Assembly (NCBI GenBank): GCA_034509735.1
Contig: JACGWO010000004.1
Location: 21,495,395 to 21,559,394, forward strand
Direction of reading: 5' to 3'
DNA length: 64,000 nt
Origin: Sesamum alatum
Lineage: Eukaryota; Streptophyta; Magnoliopsida; Lamiales; Pedaliaceae
Shown here: positions 13,212-24,727 of the stretch, one piece after another
Layout: each line of letters begins with the position of its first letter
Numbering within the stretch: the first letter of the stretch is position 1
The notes under the pieces: generated by a model
Told to the model about the DNA's origin: nothing
What the model saw: only the letters and a program-made list of their open reading frames with translations
Databases searched by the model: none
Translations under genes and position numbers: made by a program

Positions 13212-14029
13212 CCTGCGCAATAGGAATTGAGTAGAGTATTGTTGGAGTTGCAAGGCGGTATCCATCATTGTTAACAGACTCTTCCCCTGCGTGTTAGCAC
13301 GTTCAAAGAATGTATTATTATATTTTTATGTTATATTAGTAATTATATCCATCAAATCCAGATACATTAATTATACATATTTGAATAAAAATATATAATA
13401 AATATTAAAAGGAAGACTAACTATTGACAATGTGAACAGGGGGCAGATTTATCAAGGTTGGTTGATTGCCACCATTATCACCTACAAATTATATCAATTA
13501 ATATCATTTTTCAAAATGTGCATAAGTTGCAAAAAATGAATAGATTGCATGTTGTCATTGTAAGTACGAAACTGAGAAGTATTTAGCAAAAATATTAATT
13601 TTAGATACTTACTATTTTCGATATGAGCAAGTGGTAAATCTATCGAGATTGATGGAGCGCCAACAATAGCATTATCACCTGCAAGTTATAGTATTTAGAT
13701 TAAACGTTTATATTGATTAATTTAATTTTTTAATAAAAGATATATATATATATATATAATATCTTGTTAGAAAATGAATAAAGTACATATCTTGGAGTGT
13801 GACCATAAAACATGTCCACCCACTGAAGAGTATATTTTTTACATTTAAAATATAATAAACTTCTATAAAATTCAATAGTACGATAAATTAAACTAAAATA
13901 AAATATATACAAATACATACAAATCTATTATCATATTAGAATGAGATAATTTACCATTCACGATCAATGTAGGAGAAAGTACTGCCAATGTTGGTTGGTT
14001 GCCACCAACATGACCCATGAGCTCTTGTC
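13212..14029 (-). other. Array of four small, frame-neutral exons encoding related ~20-residue repeats
   Basis: Four predicted minus-strand exons are bounded by AG and GT: 14029-13955 (75 nt), 13678-13613 (66 nt), 13481-13422 (60 nt) and 13286-13212 (75 nt). All lengths are multiples of three, so any can be skipped or duplicated without a frameshift. Their peptides are related: GHVGGNQPTLAVLSPTLIVN, GDNAIVGAPSISIDLPLAHI, GDNGGNQPTLINLPPVHIVN and a more diverged NNDGYRLATPTILYSIPIAQ. They sit between the basic N-terminal exon and the zinc-finger region of the Helitron Rep gene. Function is unknown. Exon status rests on splice signals and peptide similarity only. Confidence 0.6.
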
Positions 14030-14520
14030 CTATATCAAATACAATGTATATATACACATATTCTGATTTTAAAAAGGATTATATATCTATAAGAAAAAAT
14101 AAAGGGAAAAAAAAAACAAAGACAGTAAAAAATGAGGAGATACAAATATAATGCATATATTTTCTCTAAGGGCGTACCATCTTGGGCCACCTGAGGATGG
14201 TGCAATGGAATCTCATTGGTTCGTCCATCACGTCCATTATTTCTTGTACGGGAAGATGATCTCTGATTAGAACGTCATCTAGCAGAACGTGTCGAAGACC
14301 CTTGCCTACGTCTACCTCGTGATGTTGGCACATAAATATTGGGTTCTTCATTAACGATGGACTGTCTATTGTGCGATTCAGATAACTGCTGATATTCCAT
14401 ATCAATGCGTGCCAAAATTTCTACAACCGAATTGTTATTATCTCCCCGATGACGCTTTGTATATAACTCTCTCTTTCTTTTCAGCCTAGCAAGCTTGTAA
14501 CCAACTTGAATTTCATTCAT

Positions 14521-17263
14521 TTTTTCACCTATAAAAGGAAATTATTACATCATCATCGTAAATATATATAATAAAAATGTAATGATGAGCTTCTAACAAT
14601 TTAGTTCTCAACCTTCTCACCAAAAAGTGGGGAATATAAATTTTTGAAAACTTTGAAAGCCTTAAATGTATTTTTCGTCATATATCCTTTTAATTTTGCG
14701 CGATTTTGGTCCTTCAGTCGTCGGAGTTCAAATTGGAGTTCCTCTTAACTTCTCTATGTTTGTAATATTTGTACCCACTAAGTTCTGTATTTATCTTTCA
14801 TTGATTTTTTTTTTATTATTATCATGTATTGCATTTCATGAGTTTATGAAATATGTGATTTATGTGGTATTTATAATATTTTTTGTTTAACACATATTCC
14901 TATTATGCTTATTTCAATTATTTTATGATTGGGGCAAGTATTCATAGAAAGGAAGTTATAATTGTAATTATCACTATCATTTATACTTAAGTTTAACCAT
15001 ATACTTTTTAATCAATCAGTCAATAAAATTATTATTTTCATCAAATATTTTTTCGATCATCTAAGTTCTATCTACATAGTCTGATTTTTTTCAATTCCTA
15101 TATATGCTCTTGATTTGTTGGCTTTTCTATTTTTATATTTTTCCCCAGTAAAAAGACAATACCTCATTGTTTGCCAAATAAATTTAATTATTCTATTTTA
15201 TTTTTTCATTCTATTTTATTTCTTCGTTCTCTTAAAGATATCTAAATTTTGTGATGTACACCTTATAGAATTAGAAGTTTTTTGAGTTTGAGATTATACG
15301 ATGTCCATCTTTTCTCATCTCATTTAATTATATATAGTGGGATTTTTTTTTAATTTTTTCATGTTTTTGTGAAAACCTACTTCTAATTCTAATTTATTTT
15401 TCTTTTGGTAACAATTTTATAAAAAGATGATCTAATATTGATATGCAATTTTGTTACATAGGTATTAGTTTAAAACCTCTTTTTCTTTTAAAATAATTTA
15501 TGTTCCATCGATGATTAGAAAAGTCAATAAAATTAAACAATTAATGAAAATTTAAATTTATTTTTTGGAACTTTTCTTATGAATATGAATATTACTTTTT
15601 AAATTATATGTATGAATAAAATTTATATTTATCTATATCTCTTTATATATATTTTTCTAGCTTAAATTTTATTAATATTCTACATAAAAATTTAAATAAT
15701 TCCTTACGTGCACAAATAAATTATATATTTGATTTATTTTTTCATAGTGATCACTTTCTATATTGTATTTGTTATTAGACTTGTAGATTGTTCTAAGAGT
15801 GGAATATTGCAAATTCAAATGAAAAAAAACTACAGCCGATTTCAATGAAAAATGGCTGATTCAGTTAAAAAAATTTCCATATTGAATTTATGTATAACAA
15901 ATTTGTGGCTTGTTTGACTTTCCAATTAAAAAAAAAAAGATTTTGAGAAAGAAACGATTTATTATTTATGAAAAAGGAATCAATGTGGCCAATTGATTTT
16001 TTATTATAACTAATTTTAAGTATGAAAAATTAATAACTAATCTTTTTTATCATATAATTTAATTAATTGAAAAATCAAATCAGGCATAAATTTATTATAC
16101 GTAAATATTAATTCAATATGTATAATTTTCTACGTAAAAAGTTAAATAATTCCTTACGTGCACAAATAAATTATATATTTGATTCATTTTTTCATAGTGA
16201 TCACTTTCTATATTGTATTTGTTATTAGACTTGTAGATATTAATATGAAGTATTACATTAATTTTTTATTTGCGATCAATAGTTATTTTGCTTATGATAA
16301 TGTATTCGTTTCCACAATATCGAACTTACAGAAATAGGATAATACATAATTAAAATAAGAATATTTATTATAAAAATCAAAATTCTAGAGAATTAGAATT
16401 TTGGTCAAAATTGAATGATTTCGTGAAAAGACTTCCTTAAAAATTATATTTTGTTAAAACTAAGGTTTTTTATAGCAAATTTTATGTGTACTTATTGGTC
16501 CAATAGTGGAAGATTGCAAATTTAAAGGAAAATAGCAAATTTGCAGCTAAGTAGTTACTCCTTCAGTAGTAATTAGTTACTTGAAGTTCTGTAATATTCA
16601 AAAAAAATTCTTTTGGTAACAATTGTATTAAAAGATGATGTAATATTGATATGCAATTTTTGTCACAACCTACTTCTAATTCTAATTTATTTTTTAGTTT
16701 TCTCGACAAATTTAACTTCTTTTTTGAAATTTTATTTTTTGTTTATTGTATTTTCTAGTTTTCATACTTAATTTTCGAGCATTTAATTCCAAAGAACCTA
16801 CGACCAACCCATCTATTTTTATTCATGTGTTTGCAAGTAATTTCAGAGAAGTCTTTTGAGTTGAGACTGCGAGCTAATATTTCAACGTCTTTTTCTTTTG
16901 GTAACAATTGTATAAAAAGATGATGTAATATTGATATGCAATTTTGTTACATAGGTATTAGTTTAAAACCAAAATAATTTATGTTCCATCGACGATTAGA
17001 AAAGTCAATAAAATTAAACAATTAATGAAAATTTAAATTTATTTTTGGGAACTTTTCTTATGAAGATGAGTATTTCTTTTTAAATTATATGTATGAATAA
17101 AATTTATATTTATCTATATCTCTTTATATATATTTTTATAACTTAAATTTTATTAATATTAATGCATTATATAAAATATTTCTTTATAAATCTCTTTTTT
17201 TAATTAATATGAGTACTCGTAATCTCTCTCTTTTTTTATAAATCTATAATTAACACATAAAAA
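14521..17263. repeat. Helitron 5' region: AT-rich DNA with internal duplications
   Basis: No coding region was recognised. Segments recur: a block with aattaatgaaaatttaaatt and ttatgaa(t/g)atga is found at about 15535-15670, 17020-17160 and 18371-18510; a block starting ccttacgtgcacaaataaat is found at about 15702-15790 and 16152-16240. Phrases containing cggctgatt appear many times. The pattern suggests repeated partial self-duplication inside the element. Confidence 0.6.
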
Positions 17264-18366
17264 ATTACATACTCTTCATGCATCCATATGTAATATTTTA
17301 TGTGTATTTATTGTCTAAGAGTGAAATATTGCAAATGTAAATGACAAAACAAATTTTGGCTGATTGAGTGAAATATTGCAGATGTAAGTGAAAAAACAAA
17401 TTTCGGCTGATTTAAAGTAAAAGGGGTTGATTCATTTCAAAAGTTTATTTATTGTCTAATAGTGGAATGTTGCAAATTTAAATGGAAAAACGAATTGCGG
17501 CTGATTTCAAGCAAATTTGTATAACAAATTTGTGGCTTGTTTGACTTTCCAATTTAAAACAAAAAAAGATTTTGAGAAAGCAACAATATATATTATTTCT
17601 AAAGGAAATCAATGTGGCCAATTAATTAAAATTATATAGTAAAATTGATTAGTTACTTGAAATTATTTAGCAAATTTATGGCGGATCAATTACATAAAAT
17701 GGGTTTACGGCTATTTTCATTTTCAATTTACGTATAATAAATTTATGGTTGATTTGACTTTCCAATTAATTAAAATTATATGATAAAAAATATTAGTTAT
17801 TAATTTTATTTGACTTTCTAATTAATTAAAATTATATGATAAAAAAAATTAGTTATTAATTTTCCATACTTAAAATTAGTTATAATAAAAAATTAAAATT
17901 CTAGAAAATTAAGATTAGTTATATAATAGATTGCAATAAAAAACGGCTGATTCCATATTCATTTGACTTTTCAACTAATTAAATTATATGATAAAAAATA
18001 TTATTCATTAACTTTCCATACTTAAATTAGTTATAATAAAAAAATCAAAATTCTAAAAAATTAAGATTAGTTACTTAAAATATTGCAATAGAAAACGGCT
18101 GATTCCATATTTATTTGACTTTTCAATTAATTAAATTATATGATAAAAAAGATTAGTTATTAACAATTAAGATTAGTTACTTAAAATATTGCAATAGAAA
18201 ACGGCTGATTCCATACTTAAAATTAATTATAATAAAAAAAATCAAAATTCTAATTACTAACTTTCCATACTTAAAATTAGTTATAATAAAAAAAATCAAA
18301 ATTCTAAAAAATTAGGATTTGGTCAAAATTGAAGGAATTGGTCAAATGACTTCCTTCAAAAATATA
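17264..18366 (-). repeat. Internal copy of the Helitron 5' terminal 1.1 kb
   Basis: This block is about 95% identical by eye to 19969-21076 at an offset near 2705 bp, starting attacatactcttcatgcat and ending ttccttcaaaaatatat. The other copy continues into the A|TC terminus of the element, while this one lacks the final TAGA. It is therefore an internal duplicate of the 5' end. Confidence 0.8.
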
Positions 18367-19114
18367 TATTAAACAATTAATGAAAATTTAAATTTATTTT
18401 TGGGAACTTTTCTTATGAAGATGAATATTACTTTTTAAATTATCTGTATGAATAAAATTCATATTTATCTATATCTCTTTATATATATTTTTCTAACTTA
18501 AATTTTATTAATATTAATGCATTATATAAAATATTTCTTTATAAATCTCTTTTTTTTAATTAATATGAGTACTCATAATCTCTCTCTTTTTTTTTATAAA
18601 TCTGTAATTAACACATAAAAAATTACATATAGATAAATTATAAAACATAATAAGACAATAAAAAATATTAAAACGCAACAAAAGCAAAAATTTCTTACTT
18701 GTTTGATCAGTGTGTGCAAAGAACGTAGAAAAAAAACATTATATGTAAAAAATTACATATACATGACTTAAAAAAAACAAAAGAAGATAATAAAAATATT
18801 AAAATTCAAGCAAAACAAAAAATTTCAATTTACGTATTATATATATATTTTTGATTAAATTCGACAGAGTCGTTAATGGTTATAACGGAAATAAATGACA
18901 CTAAATGTTTATACATTTAAATCCCTGATTTTGGGATGCAAGCACAAAATAAAAAAAAAGTATGATTTAACTATGTGAGCCGTCAGTATAATTTAACTTG
19001 TTCACATAAAACAAAACCAATAATTATACCATCAAGTTTAACTTTGTTGTTTGATGGTGTTTGCTGTGTTATGATTCTTTGAAGTTTTTTTATAAAAAGT
19101 TTTTCCATTCAAAA

Positions 19115-19945
19115 TAATACGGGTTTAATCTACTTATTTTTTAAATCTATAATTATCACATAGAAAATTACATATACATGAATTACAATACAAAATAAGA
19201 TAATAAAAAACTTAAAAATTAAACCAATACAAAAAAATTCATACCTGCTTGAGTAATTTCTTTTTTTCGTTTCTTGTGAAATTGAAGATCCTATTGACAC
19301 AGAAAAATCACATATACATGACTTAAAAAAAACAAATTAAGATAATAAAAAATATTAAAATTCAAGCAAAATAAAAAATTTCATACCTGCTCGAGTACTC
19401 GTAATCTCTCCCTCTTTTTATAAATCTATAATTAAACATAAAAAAGTACATATAGATAAATTATAAAACAGAATAAGATAATAAAAAAAATTAAAACGCA
19501 AACAAAAGCAAAAATTTACGCGGGAAGCAAAATAATACGGGTTTAATCTACTTATTTTTTAAATCTATAATTAACACATAGAAAATTACATATACATGAA
19601 TTACAATACAAAATAAGATAATAAAAAACTTAAAAATTAAACAAATACAAAAAAATTCATACCTGCTTGAGTAATTCTTTTTTGTTTCTTGTGAAATTAA
19701 AGATCCTATTGATACAGAAAAATCACATATACATGACTTAAAAAAAAATAAGATAATAAAAAATATTAAAAATTCAAGCAAAATAATATATTTCATACCT
19801 GCACGAGTACTCATAATCTCTCTCTTTTTTTATAAATCTATAATTAAACATAAAAAATTACATATAGATAAATTATAAAACAGAATAAGATAATAAAAAA
19901 AATTAAAACGCAAACAAAAGCAAAAATTTTATACCTGCTTGATAA
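19115..19945. repeat. Two tandem ~415-bp units in the Helitron 5' region
   Basis: Both units start with aataatacgggtttaatcta (about 19120 and 19531) and carry attcatacctgcttgagtaa, then (tc)atacctgc(t/a)cgagtactc, then a segment with attataaaacagaataagat. Corresponding points are about 415 bp apart. Read on the minus strand, each atacctgc is CAG|GTAT, a plausible splice donor, so these could be alternative untranslated 5' exons. That last point is inference. Confidence 0.7.
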
Positions 19946-19968
19946 GTACGTGCAAAGAATGTAGAACG

Positions 19969-21087
19969 ATTACATACTCTTCATGCATCCATATGTAATA
20001 TTTTATGTGTATTTATTGTCTAAGAGTGAAATATTGCAAATGTAAATGACAAAACAAATTTCGGCTGATTGAGTGAAATATTGCAAATGTAAATGAAAAA
20101 ACAAATTTTGGCTGATTTAAAGTAAAAGGGGTTGATTCATTATAGAAGTGTATTTATTGTCTAATAGTGGAATGTTGCAAATTTAAATGAAAAAATGAAT
20201 TGCGGCTGATTTCAAGCAAATTTGTATAACAAATTTGTGGCTTGTTTGACTTTCCAATTTAAAAAAAAAAAAAGATTTTGAGAAAGCAATAATATATATT
20301 ATTTCTAAAAGGAAATCAATGTGGCCAATTAATTAAAATTATATAGTAAAATTGATTAGTTACTTGAAATTATTTAGCAAATTTATGGCGGATCAATTAC
20401 ATAAAATGGATTTACGGCTATTTCTATTTTCAATTTACGTATAATAAATTTATGGTTGATTTGACTTTTCAATTAATTAAAATTATATGATAAAAAAGAT
20501 TAGTTATTAATTTTATTTGACTTTCTAATTAATTAAAATTATATGATAAAAAAGATTAGTTATTAATTTTCCACACTTAAAATTAGTTATAATAAAAAAA
20601 TTAAAATTCTAGAAAATTAAGATTAGTTATATAATAGATTGCAATAAAAAACGGCTGATTCCATATTTATTTGACTTTCCAACTAATTAAATTATATGAT
20701 AAAAAATATTAATTATTAACTTTCCATACTTAAAATTAGTTATAATAAAAAAAAATCAAAATTCTAAAAAATTAAGATTAGTTACTTAAAACATTGCAAT
20801 AGAAAACGGTTGATTCCATATTTATTTGACTTTTCAATTAATTAAATTATATGATAAAAGAGATTAGTTATTAACAATTAAGATTAGTTACTTAAAATAT
20901 TGCAATAGAAAACGTCTGATTCCATACTTAAAATTAATTATAATAAAAAAATTAAAATTCTAATTACTAACTTTCCATACTTAAAATTAGTTATAATAAA
21001 AAAAAATCAAAATTCTAAAAAATTAGGATTTGATCAAAATTGAAGGAATTTGTCAAAATACTTCCTTCAAATATATACATTAATAGA
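19969..21087 (-). repeat. Helitron 5' terminal block
   Basis: This is the outer copy of the 1.1-kb repeat and includes the element's 5' end. On the minus strand the first bases are TCTATTAATG, preceded by A at 21088, fitting the Helitron rule A|TC. No terminal inverted repeat or target duplication is present, as expected. Confidence 0.78.
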
Positions 21088-21456
21088 TTTGGCCAAGAAA
21101 TTATGAGTACTAGCAATATATGTACTTAATTTTTTATGGATTAAGAGGGTGTTTGGGTTGACTTATATATAAACTTTTTTTAAAAAGAATTATAAGGGGA
21201 AAAAAATTCCACCCTTTAATTTTTTTTCCCGATTAATTTTGATATTTAAGTATAGAATTATCATATTTTTACTATTAATTTACAAAATATTGTAAATATG
21301 TTCGGAGTTAGGATACTCTAGTCAATTTTTTTAAGGTAATTTGATACACAATTTTAATATATTTTTATATATTTAATTCTATAGTTGTGTAAAAGATCTT
21401 GCAAATTATTGATAATTTACATTTGTAGTCCAAATGGTAGGGATAATTACTTTGAC
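21088..21456. other. AT-rich spacer between Helitron and LTR
   Basis: No gene seen. A phrase agggtgtttgggttgactta at about 21147 resembles hAT or Tourist-type MITE ends, but no matching second end was found. Confidence 0.4.
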
Positions 21457-22738
21457 TGTAGCACCCCCTATAGAATTACGTTTTAATATCACTAATTGTA
21501 ATACATCCTCCATAATTAAATCCGTTTTATAAGAAATTTATATTAAAAATAATAAATCGTGAAATACAAATTCAAATAAAAATCTAATATCTTTGTAGTT
21601 ATGTAGTTAAAGATCTCAACCCAGGATATCACTGCTGACCCACCTAATAAGACTGGTAGCACGGCTTATGATTCAATTCAACTAGTCACTGTGACTTATA
21701 TCCTGAAAAATTTGGCAAGGGATGAGCTGCCTACTCAATAAGTATAGTAATTAGCCTACACACATCATTGATACATGCCATGAAACAAACCGATAAATAT
21801 CATATATACAATCACCACAAAGTCATAAAGTAATCACATCATAATTACACATCAATCCATAGAACGACATATATATCCAAAATTTCAGTTTAATTTCTGA
21901 GGGCCTTGCTTACTCTAATTGGAGTACATCAATTAATGGTTCTGCCAGCCATCATATCTCAATCAATGTCACGTCATACACAGCACATGATACCCGTCGA
22001 ATGTGATATCCCTACACTATCTTGAGTGTGTAGCAATATCAGCACAGGACATCACAACGAACATGGCATCCCCACACCACTCCAGTGTGCAGTTATCAGC
22101 ACGAGATATTCCCCACTACCCGGAATACCCCTACGCGCCATGGTACCTAACTTATATTCATTTTTCTCATATCACATCGTCAATCACGTCGTAATCAATC
22201 ACATCATCATAAACCATTGACTATGTTCCCCAACTAGGTAAGTCATCTCTATATCTCAATTTAAGGATATACTCATAATTGACTTTGTCGTTCAACTCCA
22301 TGCAACCATAGAATATAATATAAGACAATCATCCGTCAATCTTTATAATACATAAATAACTGCAAATAAACACATAAAGACAATTTCACAAAATATCCAC
22401 GTAATTCAAATAATCATTTACAAATACCAATCAGGTTTATAAGGAACACGTATACACATATATACTTATATATACATATCCAATTAACTATACTTACCTC
22501 AAATTCCAAAACGATTATATTAGTAAAAGGAGTTGATTAATCTTCTACTACTTATCCTCGTGTCCTATAATAGGTTATAATACGTATAATCAATATATCA
22601 AAAATATCATAAATTTCGAATGAAATTACTAAATAATATTCATATATTTTTTTGTCAATCTTTTAATATTTCATTTATATTAAAATTCAAACCTCTGTTC
22701 ATTCCTCGTCTAAATAACTAGATATTATAAGCTTCCCG

Positions 22739-22769
<31 letters not shown>

Positions 22770-23588
22770 CAATTAACTCATAAGAGCTTATTTTATCAAA
22801 CTCGTCATGTTCTTAAAATTACCTTTCTCAATAACATCTATAACTTAAATTATTACAAAAACCTCATATTCCTTTTTAATATACATAACATTTCTCAAAT
22901 ATAATTTTCTAATATCCCTATTTTTTTTCTATCAATTTCTCAAATATAACTTTTAACCCAATTAAATTGAGCAAATCAATTACAGGAATAATTCAATCTA
23001 AGGACTTAAGTAGTTTAACTCGTTAACTATAGCATCCCTAATTCAAATGGGACATTTAACTGACCACTATTTTATAAATAAAAAATTTATAAATTTTTTT
23101 GATTAAATATTAAATCGATTAGTATAAATTATATTTAATAAATACACACTTAAATAATATATTTATAAAAATCAACTATAAATTTAAAACTCAATCACGT
23201 ACCTTCGATCGCCTGTATGTATTTGTTCAAAAAGATGAAATATGTGTGCATGTGTAAGATTTGTATATAAAATCAATTTATATATATACTTGCATGCTAA
23301 AGTGGTGTGTGCGTGGCTGGGTGGCAATTGGGAAGGAAATTGTGGTGGCCTCCAAATTAAAGTGTCAATTTTTCTTCTTTGTTTTTTTTTTTTATAACAT
23401 TTGTTTAAATTATAATTTGATCCCTCAACTTTCAAACTCGCTAATTTAACCCCAAAATTTTATAAAATTCTAATTTTGTCCTTCCAAAGTTATAATATAT
23501 TTAAATTTTTGCCTATAATTTATTTAGATTTATTTAATAATTATCAATTAGTCCCTCAATTATGTACAAAAAAATCATGGATGTTACA
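21457..23588. mobile_element. Probable solo LTR (2.1 kb) of a Ty3/gypsy-type element
   Basis: The segment starts TGTAGCACCCCCTATAG and ends GGATGTTACA, matching the TG...CA form of plant gypsy LTRs that begin TGTaaCaCCCC and end GaTGTTACA. The flanking five bases are TTGAC and TTGCC, a near-perfect target duplication. No primer-binding site, gag or pol lies between or beside these ends, so it would be a solo LTR left by LTR-LTR recombination. It contains an (AT)n run at 22738-22762. Identification by ends only; a full element with a second LTR was not seen. Confidence 0.5.
22010..22108. repeat. Two adjacent ~45-nt units, each able to fold
   Basis: Unit one reads ctacact-atcttg-agtgtgtag then caatatcagcacaggacat; unit two reads cacac-cactcca-gtgtg then cagttatcagcacgagatat. 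The stems differ in sequence yet still pair, and the tail tatcagcac-rrgayat is shared. They lie within the probable LTR. Confidence 0.5.
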
Positions 23589-24510
23589 TTGCCCCTCCCT
23601 TAATATTTGGTGTAATTACACGTAAATTTTCTATAGTTCGAAAAATATATTTAATACCCAAATGTTTGTTTTCGTCTAGCAAATAGATCAATCTGTTAGT
23701 CAAAATTTAACAAATTTACTGATATTAACAAGAAAATAAATAAAAAATCATATTTACCCCGATTGATTTATTATTGACTTAGTGCAATTCAAATAAATCT
23801 TTTTTCTAAACAGACTATCATTATAAGGATGAAAATATACCTATTCACGTGCATTAGCATATAAAGATGTTTTTGTTGAAAAAACCAAACAAGTGGATTG
23901 TGATTCTTATTTTCGACATGGCCTAATTTAAGTGATTTTAGTACTTGTGAGGTCAAATTCGTGTAGAAATTAATGTTGTGGGCAGTGTTAGAAGGAGTGT
24001 GTTAGGCGTCGGTTCTGGGCGTCCTCAATATGAAAGGCTTGTTTATTTGGTCGGACATGCCAACTTATCCGATGGAGTCGGCCATTTACTAGTCAAGTCA
24101 ACTCGGTATTTGAATGGTATGGGCAAGACCGGTGGGTTTTAAATCCAAGATGCGGACAAAGTTTTTGTTTCAATTTTTATCCTTAAATGTGGCCAAATTC
24201 CAATTTACCTTTTTAGACATTTACATAAATTTTTTTAAAAATTTAAAAAAATCAATTTTACAAAAAAATCTGGCACACGACAACCGTCATCGTCGCCCAA
24301 ACACCCATGAGCGACCGCGACTACCATCGTAGTCGCCTAGGTTGGGGGGCGACGGCGACGTCGCGATCGCCTCCCCCCCGGCGGGCGGCGGGATTGGGGG
24401 CTGGGGGGTTGCAGGCAGGGTACCTGGTGGCAGGGGGTGGGAAATTTAAATAAAAAATACCAAAAAAAAAAATTAACAAAATGGGGTATTTCTACTCTGT
24501 TTAATAATAT
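23589..24510. other. Intergenic spacer with a GC-rich island
   Basis: Mostly AT-rich with no recognisable gene. At about 24275-24440 base composition changes sharply to C/G (runs such as gcgacggcgacgtcgcgatcgc and a C8 run). Short frames through it show no recognisable protein. Confidence 0.45.
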
Positions 24511-24515
24511 AGGCG

Positions 24516-24603
24516 AAACCGGGGTTACAGACCCCGGTTTCCGTGAAGGTTGACATCGCTATCAGCCAAAGTCACGGAAGCTGGGGTCAAAGACCCCAGC
24601 TTC
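24516..24603. repeat. Two perfect short hairpins inside an outer inverted repeat
   Basis: AAACCGGGGT pairs with ACCCCGGTTT across a 5-nt loop (24516-24540). GAAGCTGGGGTC pairs with GACCCCAGCTTC across loop AAA (24577-24603). Between them TTCCGTGA (24539-24546) can pair with TCACGGAA (24572-24579). Related words (gaccccagc) recur at about 24650. The style resembles the hairpin cluster at 44160-45640. Confidence 0.75.
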
Positions 24604-24727
24604 TGACCCACATATATATATTTTTTTTTAATTTTTGGGCTAGGGAGCTAGCGACCCCAGCTTTTTTTAATTTTTGAGCTAAAAAAAAAATAGTGTTAGG
24701 CAACTGATCTCAAGGCTCCACATTGAC

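Larger units (their letters stand above)
7044..14520 (-). pseudogene. Helitron Rep-helicase (HUH replication initiator fused to PIF1-like helicase), inactivated
   Basis: The encoded enzyme would nick, transfer and unwind Helitron DNA. Proposed start ATG at 14520 opens MNEIQVGYKLARLKRKRELY. Small exons follow (14029-12150). A zinc-finger-like CRFCGAIMWLEEK leads into the Helitron-like N domain (about 11414-10510), then FITFTCNPNWPEI at about 10200. The HUH motif is PPHSH with histidine codons at 9910-9908 and 9904-9902; serine in the middle is unusual. The nuclease tyrosine region KYMYKYMCKG lies near 9500. The helicase has Walker A GSGGTGKT (about 8430), Walker B WDEAPM (about 8190), MTINKSQGQTL and YVALSRV near the end; TAA-type end at 7044. 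Breaks: TGA 14277-14275, frameshift near 10540, TAA near 10487, TAG 10148-10146, TGA 9838-9836, frameshift near 7300. Introns are inferred, so the full-length product is not defined. Confidence 0.85.
4431..21087 (-). mobile_element. Large Helitron (rolling-circle transposon), 16.66 kb, with Rep-helicase and RPA genes
   Basis: Helitrons transpose by a HUH-endonuclease rolling-circle mechanism, insert between A and T without a target duplication, start with TC and end in a hairpin plus CTRR. All of these signs are present. On the minus strand the 5' end is A|TCTATTAATGTATATATTTG at 21088/21087. The 3' end is CCGTGC-ata-GCACGG (4457-4443) followed by GGTAGCACA-type spacing and CTAG at 4434-4431, then host T opposite A4430. 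Between them lie, in minus-strand order, about 6.5 kb of repeat-rich non-coding DNA, the multi-exon Rep-helicase gene (14520-7044) and an RPA70-like gene (about 6819-4855). At 16.7 kb it is long for a plant Helitron. The Rep gene is broken, so this copy is unlikely to be autonomous now. Confidence 0.85.
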
